A DNA stretch of 64,000 nt from Owenweeksia sp. Lineage in GTDB: Bacteria; Bacteroidota; Bacteroidia; Flavobacteriales; Schleiferiaceae. Positions within the stretch are counted from its first letter, which is position 1. Every line of letters begins with the position of its first letter. Below are positions 52,001 through 60,800 of this stretch, one piece after another. The notes under the pieces are model-generated. The model did no database searches and was not told the DNA's origin. It saw only the letters and a program-made list of their open reading frames with translations. The position numbers and the translations under genes were made by a program. Where the stretch lies: assembly GCA_002695025.1 (NCBI GenBank), contig NZNV01000025.1:124001-188000 (forward strand), written 5' to 3'.

Positions 52001-54815
52001 TAACCCTCCCCCTCAAACAACTCCTTTCAACGGTTCTGACTTGGTAGCGTATGATTTTGTAGAAGGCTATTTAGACCTAGCTTCAGAAGATCCGGAAATA
52101 TATTCTTATGGCGGAAAGAATTATCTGGCCATTAGGGTCAAGAAGGATGGGAGAGGACGTCACCCTGTTAAAAAGGCAGGTTGGGTAGCACTAAGGCTCA
52201 ATAGAAACGATCTTCTTGATGATTCTGGAATTGATATAGATGGTTTTTCCAATTTTTCAGCTTCAATACTTGGGGCAATTGGATCAGTCATATCCAAAGC
52301 GGTGGAATTTGCTGTGGATGAAGGGGCTTTTTTCATTAAAGCAAATAACAGAGGTTGGTGCAATCATCTCTCCACCGGTTTAAAATCTATCGTAAGATTA
52401 AATGTAGCCGGTAAGAAAATAGGCGGTGGGCATAGGGTAAAGGATATTAAAATAAGTGATGAATGGTCACAAATGGGCGGGGGTAGCAGTGATGACTATG
52501 GTCAAACTTATAGCTATATCTTGCCAGATGGATCCAGTTCAGGTGTTGCGCAATATGAGCCTTTAACCGGAGGAGAGGAAAACCCCTTCAGAGAACCGGT
52601 ACGGTACGGTACTGACAAACTGTTTTTTAAGGATAGTGATCTATATTCTGAATTACCAATTGGGGAAGCATTTTTTCCTATGGCTTCAGTAGGCTATAGT
52701 CGGGTGGTAGTAACCAATAAGGCCAATCAAACACTTACCAACGGTGGTGCCGGAGTTCAGGTTACTGAGTTCTATACAGCTAAGGACTACCCGGTACAAA
52801 CTTCACGGACAGATATCCATAAAGTAAACGCAGGCACAGCAGAGAAACTGATCGCTTTGATCGGTAATAAGAAATATTTCCAGCCCGGTTTTTCGCAGGG
52901 CTACAGTATTGAACTGAACAATATGCATGGTCAGAAAAAAAGTGAGGCTACTTACAGGGCTAACGCCAACTTGGCCAAGGCAAGCCCGGTTCAGAAAACC
53001 GCGTATTACTACAGTACTGAAGGAGGGTACTTACCTGGTAAAGTAAATAAGCTTAAAAATGAGGTAAATGTTATCGGACCTGATGGTATTGAATCCAAAA
53101 AAGAAATAGGTGTAACCCAGGATACTTACGTTCACATGGGCGAAAGCCATGAGAGGACGTATGGTGGAGCAGTGGATGGAGACTTAGATTTTGGAACACC
53201 CCCTGCACTATATGTTGTACCCTCTGCCTATCCCAATATAGACTATTCTTACACCATGACCCGAACGGTAACCATGAACAAGGTAATCAGTCAGGCCGGT
53301 ATATTGGAAAAAGTGGTAACCTTTTATAATGGGGCGGAAACCACACAGGAACATTTATCCTTTGATGAGGAAACGGGTGTGCCACTGGTTTCATACACCA
53401 CCAATGATTTTAATGATACCATTTCCACCGCCACTCATCTGGCACGTTGGGATTACACGGATATGGGAGGTTCTTATCAGAATGAAGGAATTGTTATAGA
53501 AGGTCAGGTTAGTGATTACCTTAACTATCTGGTGCCTGGAGACATGCTTATAAACCCTACTACCCAAGAAAAAGTATGGGTTACTAAAAATAATGGTAAC
53601 CTGGAAGTTAGGGAAAAGGATGGTACTCTCTTCAGTAATGCCAACCTGCGGGGTTTTAAATTGATAAGGTCTGGCTATTCCAATAAAATGGGGACTACCC
53701 TTTCTTCAGTAACCACCAAGGGTAACCCTTACCAGTTTTTTACCAGTAGTTCGGTTGATGACGTGCTACAGGCTGATGCCATGACCTATAGTGATGAACT
53801 CAAAATTGCACTGGACCTGGGAGGGGTCTCAGCCTCTGATACCACAGGTATGGCATTAAACCCCTATGCTTATGCGATGAAGGGTGTTTATAAGCCCTCC
53901 AAAAGCTATTTCCACCTTGTGGATAGATCTCAAATTCATGAAGGACAAAATAGTTATGATTTTCATACCCGCATCCAGTCCGATGGGATATTTAAGGATT
54001 TTCACGTGTTTGACCCTGAGGGGGGGAATTCCGGATGGTATTTGTCTAATGAAATTGTTCTGTATGATCATAATGGTTTTGCTATTGAGGAGAAAGATGC
54101 ATTGGGAAATTACTCTGCAGCCTTGTATGGTTATGACAGAAACCTTCCAATTGCTGTTGCTCAAAATGCTATGTATCAGGAAATTGCTTTTGAAAGTTTT
54201 GAAGATTACAAATCAGGAAGTTTTTCATCACCACAATATCCGTATTTAGAGGATCCGGAAAACACTCACTTAAGGATAGAAGGTAGCCTTGAGCTTAGCG
54301 AAAAAGGGGATTCTCACACGGGCCTATATTCCTTTATTACGGGTGATCCGGAAATTGAGGCCAATCTGGATGATTTACTTGAATTCACCCCCGGTAAACA
54401 ATATTTGCTACAAGCCTGGAGAAAAACCAGTGCAGGAGGTGCTTTATCTGTTGAAGTTGATAATGCTGATCCTGGCATAGTTGCCGGGAAAGTTTCACCG
54501 TCTATCGAAGGGTGGGAATTGGTAGAAGTGGTCTTTATTGCAGGGACTACACATAAACTGGTTTTTGAGGGTGAAAATTCTCAATATGATGATATAAAGA
54601 TTCATCCTTTGGATGCCGGATTTGTGGGCTATGTGTACGATAGGTATAGTCACCGCGTGACAGCTGTATTGGATGCAAACCACTTTGCTACTGTGTATAG
54701 CTATGATCATGATGGCGTGTTGGTTAAAACAGCTAAAGAAACGGAAAGAGGGTATAAGACCATTCAATCTACTTTACGCAATACCAAACAAAGATCAGGA
54801 ACTCCTCAATCATAA
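49095..54815 (+). CDS. Large SpvB/TcB-like RHS partner protein
   Basis: A 1906-residue exported protein; signal-like N-terminus about 1-33. The first 110 residues (EGFAPASMNEMVDSFTGNFSY ... LMNVPGPNGGYPINLSYTGG ... WVGLGWSLNPGAVNR) resemble the N-terminal domain of SpvB and TcB proteins, which opens with a symmetric sugar-like barrel and the G-x-G-W-x-L motif. The long middle is beta-rich, and YD-type repeats appear near the end (YVYDRYSHRVTAVLDANHFATVYSYDHDG). There is no RHS core and no toxin. It is followed after 42 bases by the RHS protein, giving a two-protein RHS shell. Confidence 0.8.
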   Translation: MNKIRNSKGSKVLSVYVALSFLVLNFSPVSLWGLTTGPGQPELEGFAPASMNEMVDSFTGNFSYNIPLMNVPGPNGGYPINLSYTGGIQMEQEASWVGLGWSLNPGAVNREVRGLPDDFNGQSVNKKLTQRPNQTFGVNVALANLEIFGADSKKLGVNLNANVNIFYNNYRGFNVEPGFGFSLMDAQDRKSADGASEKNPIDTNGRVGSPPSFPFKIRMNEKREEKKSIFANPVQSFGSHYKNLWKRSKQNPGGLFSSSIVPSVSDINYTHPMSSSSYTLHVKTGIVAFGISGDLQVHTYFNELKVADKDVNIPAYGYLYSDHNLGNSKSGLMDFTMGNQSMLTPDSRILPVPNHTNDVYHVSSQGVNGTVRAFKGGVTKLIDPTVVSKKKNIGGGFELNSLLISNKVGINLNAGGGNSYTGPWENGDEPLQFLNTPLQNLRVSEPLLEPYYFKFANELTSQSNTNTAGSDKNAVRFDLDKKFGLFAAEAKLKPSLQGSSLTNSLDPSNAFKTQREKRVNSFMALTEAEAAAFDGYTRKVGIVSNPASTVDINFETSSSPDKDRIGAIHVSDGTGMRYIYGIPAKNNLQKQTTFSTGAVYGTGLANLIGKSVNNSSTENSLQNSSGTDHFYSATQTPEYAHSYLLTEILSEDFVDINSNGPDKEDFGIYTKFGYVVKQDFKTKSPVSGADYLPGDLSNEGDDKGTITYFEKDLYYLRSIETKSHIAIFEIEERDDAYGVGGENSGPTSLQSQYRLKNITLYNVDDYNENGASAKPIKTVHFGYSYELCDGATNASSGKLTLKKVWYTVGTEKTKMSLSPYEFAYTNNYDYNENHVDRWATYQTEEQNIFGSNTLYPYTTQLQSDANAFAAAWNLSEITLPTGGVITVNYEADDYQYVQNRKAQRMCEIIGFATGSLSSHDSVLSDDKDWMIVDVAESLQNAQEGLKYTAGLKQLYFKAFMKMKEFEGESNPPPQTTPFNGSDLVAYDFVEGYLDLASEDPEIYSYGGKNYLAIRVKKDGRGRHPVKKAGWVALRLNRNDLLDDSGIDIDGFSNFSASILGAIGSVISKAVEFAVDEGAFFIKANNRGWCNHLSTGLKSIVRLNVAGKKIGGGHRVKDIKISDEWSQMGGGSSDDYGQTYSYILPDGSSSGVAQYEPLTGGEENPFREPVRYGTDKLFFKDSDLYSELPIGEAFFPMASVGYSRVVVTNKANQTLTNGGAGVQVTEFYTAKDYPVQTSRTDIHKVNAGTAEKLIALIGNKKYFQPGFSQGYSIELNNMHGQKKSEATYRANANLAKASPVQKTAYYYSTEGGYLPGKVNKLKNEVNVIGPDGIESKKEIGVTQDTYVHMGESHERTYGGAVDGDLDFGTPPALYVVPSAYPNIDYSYTMTRTVTMNKVISQAGILEKVVTFYNGAETTQEHLSFDEETGVPLVSYTTNDFNDTISTATHLARWDYTDMGGSYQNEGIVIEGQVSDYLNYLVPGDMLINPTTQEKVWVTKNNGNLEVREKDGTLFSNANLRGFKLIRSGYSNKMGTTLSSVTTKGNPYQFFTSSSVDDVLQADAMTYSDELKIALDLGGVSASDTTGMALNPYAYAMKGVYKPSKSYFHLVDRSQIHEGQNSYDFHTRIQSDGIFKDFHVFDPEGGNSGWYLSNEIVLYDHNGFAIEEKDALGNYSAALYGYDRNLPIAVAQNAMYQEIAFESFEDYKSGSFSSPQYPYLEDPENTHLRIEGSLELSEKGDSHTGLYSFITGDPEIEANLDDLLEFTPGKQYLLQAWRKTSAGGALSVEVDNADPGIVAGKVSPSIEGWELVEVVFIAGTTHKLVFEGENSQYDDIKIHPLDAGFVGYVYDRYSHRVTAVLDANHFATVYSYDHDGVLVKTAKETERGYKTIQSTLRNTKQRSGTPQS

Positions 54816-54857
54816 TATTTCAGTCACCAACCGGCCCGTTTCGGAAAACCTATCACT

Positions 54858-57800
54858 ATGAAAAGTCTCAAACTACTTTTATTGGCAATACTGCTTCTTT
54901 CTGTTACCAGTAGTATAATTGCCGGACATGAAACCAGTACCGATGTTCGAAAAGGTGAATCCATACGAAATGGAAGTATGTTGGTAAAAGACCCTTACTT
55001 TAATATTCAGGGGTTGGACTACACCACAATTTTCCAGAGAGGAGTAGTCAGATTGTATTACAAAGAATACTTATTGCAGGTTCCAGCAGAGGGTTGGAGT
55101 CTTGAAGTGTATTACACGGCAACCCTGGGATATGCTTCTGGTCTTTCTACGGCAAAGCCGGGCATGCTCTACCTTGAGGGGGATGAAGATGATAATTTAC
55201 TGGATACCAACACAGCCCAAGAGGTTTTTGAGGGGGTTGATTCACTGTACTTGCTGGTTGATTCTGTTAAATACCGGGATATAAATGGCGGGGACATCCT
55301 GCAATTGCCTTCAGATTTTTATCTCGAGGTCATGATTACCACTGAAAAGTACTTTGATATAGCTATTGATGCGGTACCCGTGATACAGAAGGAACAGTAT
55401 TCAAGTTCTGTTAATACCCTTGACCTGGCGTGGGATTATATTCCGGGTGCTGAGGAATACGAATTGGAATATCTTTTTATCTCGGATGGAAGTCCCACGG
55501 GTGAAACCCACCAGGACACGGCCATTGAATATGATTTCAGGGATGCTTTGAGAATCAATCTCAAAAACAACTTCTACTCCATCTCAATGGCTTACCCTAA
55601 AGGCTCAGTTATATACAGGGTAAGAGGAATTGGGTATGATGTACAGTTTGCTGATTTTGAAAAAAGAAGGATTAATACACAATGGTCCTATACACCAACG
55701 GTGTACAATATATTAACAGCTGTGCAGGATGATGCCTCCTCTAAATGTTACTATTACACTGCAGGTATGGACCCTTCTATCAACTGGACTTATAGCGCTG
55801 CTTATGCCGAAGATGGGAAGAGAAAGGAGGCATTGGATTATGTTGATGGCTCAGGGCGGAGCAGACAGCAGGTTACCATCAATAATTCAGAAAACTATGC
55901 TATAGTGGGTGAAACCAAATATGATTATGTAGGCCGGCCTGTAGTGCAAGTATTACCAGTGCCGGTTTTTAACCAGGGCGTAGGGTTTTATGGAGCCCAG
56001 TTTAACGGCAACTGGGATAAACAGAATTTTGCCACGGAAGCGCATTTAAATACCTCCAACAGTACTTTGCCAGAAGCATTACCTTCCAATAGTAAAGCAA
56101 GTCAATATTACTCATCATCCAATAGCCTCAGCTTTATTAATAAATCAGCTATTCCTACTGCTGGCGGTTATCCCTATATGCTAACGCAATATACCAATGA
56201 TGGTACAGAGCAGCCACTTATCCAAAGTGGAGTTGGACCCACTTTAAAGTATAAGGCTAATGGAGTGGGTAACACCCGGTACCAGTATGGTAATCCAACA
56301 CAATCTGAACTGGATCGCTTATTTGGGAATGAAGCCGGGTATGCCAAATACTACCGGAAAAATGCCATTATTGACCCTAATGGACAAAAGACTATTCAAT
56401 ACCTGGACCTGAGAGGGAAGGTAATAGCCACTACTCTTTCTGATACAGTACCGGCCAACCTTTACGAACTACCTAATTCGGAAGATTCTATTTCCACCCC
56501 TTTATTCGATTGGCCAAAGGATTCTATAATAACGGATAGCGTTATGGAGATGATGAGTTACAGCTTTTCATCACCGGATACTGCCAAAATATACTTCGGT
56601 TTTGATACGGTGAAACTGGCCACTTGCTGGCAGGCAGATTCGTTCAGTGCTGCCTTTGATATTAATCTTACCGTAGCTTCGGAAGCGGGAGACACTATCG
56701 TAGATACTACTTTATACGGTTTGAAGTCCTGCCCCGATGATCTGCTGGCGGCTTTTATTCCGGCCAGTGGCAACTACAATATCAGCCGTGCCATATCACT
56801 GAACCTTGCTTACCGTGATTCCATACTTGCCGTTGAAGACAGTCTGTTATACTATCATAAATACGACCCTGATATTGACTGCGGTCCCATTTTTACTATA
56901 AGCGGGGATACTATTTGTGAAGTTCTGGATTGTGATTCGGCCTGTTTTGAAAGTAAAAGCTACGTTGTAGGGGGGGTAAGGTACTACCTGGATACGGCCG
57001 GTAATGAGTATACTACCTTATATTCAGATGCCGATAAGTACTATTTGTACCCTGATTCAGCCACCACCTGGAGTGTTTCTGGAGGAACAGGTCCTTTTAG
57101 CATTGCGGTGGAAGAATGCCTGGAAGATTGCGCTCAGTATCAAGACAGTACCGGTGCAGCTGATGTGCATCAGTTCTTTGCTGAAGATCGCTGCAGCATG
57201 AAGCTGGAAATGATGGAGTTTGATTTGTTGGGAAAGACGAATTGTGATACGATAATATGCTACACTCTTGGAGATTCATTATTAGGAGACACAAATAATT
57301 ATGATGGTACGCCTTCACGTTTATATGTTACCCGAAAATATATAGAGTACGAAGGGGGACCTTATATGTGGGATACTTTGATGACTTTATATAATTATCA
57401 GATTGAGAATAATAGAATCTGCCTGGAGGGACCGTTTGTAGCCGATGGTACAATAGAACTTCATTCCGAACCATATACTTTATCAGATGAGTCTACCCAT
57501 ACCATTAGCAATTTTTCTCTGCAAGCTTATTATAATATTGATTCTACATATTCCTCATGCTGGCAAGGAACCGCTTGTTACCGAATACCTGCACATTGGT
57601 CTCCGAATGATCAGGACGGGAATCCAGCCGTAATTTGGATTTGGAATTATGCTATAGATTTTGGCGAGGTGCTCTATGACTATCAGATTGTTGATAATAC
57701 TATTTGTGTAAATGGTCATTTAGGAGATGAAGTTACCTTATTCAGTACAGGTTATTCGCTGGATGATACAACTCATGGCAACCCCTATAATTTTGATTAT

Positions 57801-60800
57801 TTATCCGGTGAACATGCCTTCTTGTACTCTTGTAGCGGCTGTGATACCGGAACTGTATACAATGAAAATGGAGAGGTTGACGTTTCTTACCACCCTGAAT
57901 ACTGTGCCTATGAATTTTTCTGCAATTATTCGGAAAGCTGTGAAGAAAATACCTTAAGCATGCATGAAATAAATGACTTCCAAGGACTCATGTATTTGCC
58001 GCAGACCTATAATAATGCAATCTCATATTCTTACCTGGGTAAAAACTATAACTTCATGAATCCGCTTGGTTTTTCAGCTAACACAACAGGTACCGTTGGT
58101 GAGGTTGATCAGGATAAGAGCATCTATATGAACTCCGGTGTGCCCCGGGTAACCGACTTCCTTTTTAAGTGTAATACCGGGGATACTAATACCCTTTCGG
58201 GCTATGCCTATTATTATTTGAGTAAACTATTAAAGGACTATTTACCTGTATCCGATGAAAATGATGATCCTATACTGGATGGTTCCGGAAACCAGATCTA
58301 CTACAGCATTTGGTACGTACTGGATGATCCGGATGATATTGCAGGGTCCAATTATTCCAGTCTCCTGAGTTCATCTGTAATAAGCTTGTTCAAATCATTA
58401 CATGGAGGCAATGGGTGTGCAACAGCTGCAATAACCAGCAATGATGATAAACTCAGGGTTTTCCGTAGTGCCTACTTGTTTTTCAGAGAAAAGGTGATCT
58501 ACAATTATTTTGATAAAAAGTACATCTGCTCTAATACCAATACCCTCTATACTTATTGGGATGGGGATATTGATGAAGACGGTATAATGGATGACGGTAC
58601 AGGTTATCGCCTTATTTATCCTAAAAACCCTCTTTATGAGGATTATGGGAAACCCCTGGCTTCAACTGATCTGTATCAGACCGCAACGGACCAGACCGCA
58701 GGTGTGGTATCCAGTACTATGCCCACAGTAATTGATACTTTGAGTTGCAGTAAGTTGATGAAGTATATGGACACCAAGGGTTATGATACTACCATGATCT
58801 CGGTGCCTTATACCAATAGTTCTGCACTTGCCAATTATTTGAATTCAGACTTCTGTACCCAGCTTACAAGTGATGAAGTAGATAGTATTCTTCTTTGTGC
58901 TACCGGACAAAGCTATGTGTATACGGCCTACTTGCCGGATACTCTTAGAGCAAATGTCCTGGATTTTTGGACGGCTAGTCCTTCTGAAAGTTGTACTCAG
59001 GAGAAAAAGCGTCTGGCGTTGGCCGAGGCGGAAGAAAGGTGGGAGGCAGATAAGGCAGCCTACCTGGATAGTATTGCTGCTATGTATTCTACAATAGCTA
59101 TGGACTCTATGCTGTCCAACGAAAGGATGTGGATGGAGTATGTACTTAAAGAATACCATTACACCTTATATTATTATGACCAGGCGGGAAACCTCATAAA
59201 AACGATACCCCCGGCAGGGGTGACCATTTTTAACCAGGCTGAGGTGGATTCAGTGCAATTGTACCGTGAAACGGGTGCCGGCAACTTTAAACGGCCGCAA
59301 CACCGTTATGTTACCAATTATAGATATAACTCTCTTAACCAGGTTCGTATGCAATGGACACCAGATGGCGACTCTACTCATTTTTGGTATGACAATCTGG
59401 GCCGGCTGGTGGCTTCACAAAATGGCCGACAACGCGGTAGCGGGCAATATAGCTATACCCTTTATGATGGTTTGGGGAGGGTTTGTGAATCCGGCCAGAT
59501 ATCCGGGGCCGGTACACTTACAGCAGCTACGGCAGCTTCCAGTGGTAGTTTTAAGGCTTGGGTTTCAGGCGGGAACAGGGATCAGGTAGTCGTTACTCTT
59601 TACAATCAGCCGCTCTACAATATTCCCGGAGCTTCAGGCCTGTCAGGTATTGAAGCTGCTTTTATGGATAAAGGACAGCAATACGTGCGCAATAGGGTCT
59701 CTTCAGTCCTGTATATTAATAGTATTACAGCTTCAACTCCTTATGTTTTCGGATCCGCTAAACTGTCATCTATACCTTCTTCGTACTTAGGGTACTCCAG
59801 CGCTTCACATTACAGTTATGACCCACATGGTAATGTAGCAGAATTGGTACAGGAAATACCGGCATTGGACAGTTATAACCGAAGGTTTTTCAATATTGGA
59901 TATGAGTATGATTTAGTGAGTGGCAATGTAAACCAGGTAAGCTACCAACAGGGCAAAAAAGATGAATTTTACCACCGGTATCAATACGATGCTGATAATA
60001 GGATCAAATATGTGGAAACCAGTCATGATGGTGAAATTTGGGAAGAAGATGCCCGGTACTTCTATTATCCACATGGGCCACTGAGCCGGGTAGAACTTGG
60101 AGATATGAATATTCAAGGGCTTGATTACGCCTACACCCTGCAGGGTTGGCTTAAGGCGGTGAACAGCTCCAGTCTCGGTAAAGGACAAACCTATGCAGCT
60201 TTTGACCTGGGTAAAGATGGTCAGGGTAATAATGGGCTTAATCGTGCGTATACAGCTGATGCCTTTGGTTTTGAATTAGATTATTTTTCGGGTGATTATT
60301 CACCCATCGGTACCACCGGTTTTGTGGCTCCGGTCCTGGGGGGAGACAATCCTTTGGATACCACCTTCCGTTCCTTGTACAATGGGAACATAGGCCGGAT
60401 GATCAGCGCCTTTAATGATAATGTACAGGAACCAGTAGCCGTTCATGCTGCTAATTATCGGTATGACCAGTTAAATCGTCTTGCAACCTACGAATCTTAC
60501 CAGGAAGAAAACCTGAATGCCAGCAATGTAAGTAGCAATGCGTCATCCCTTGGCTACAAGACTCGTTATGCCTATGACCCCAATGGTAATATATCCACCT
60601 TGGAAAGGTGGAACCAAAGTGGTGCCCAAATGGATGATCTTGCCTATATTTATGATACCAACAGTACTTCAGGGTTTATGCGGAACCGCTTATTACAGGT
60701 GGTTGACTCTGTAGGTGTGGTTAATACCACCGATCTCAATACCCAGCCAGTTGATAATTATAGTTATGATGCCATAGGAAATATGATAAGTGATAATGTG

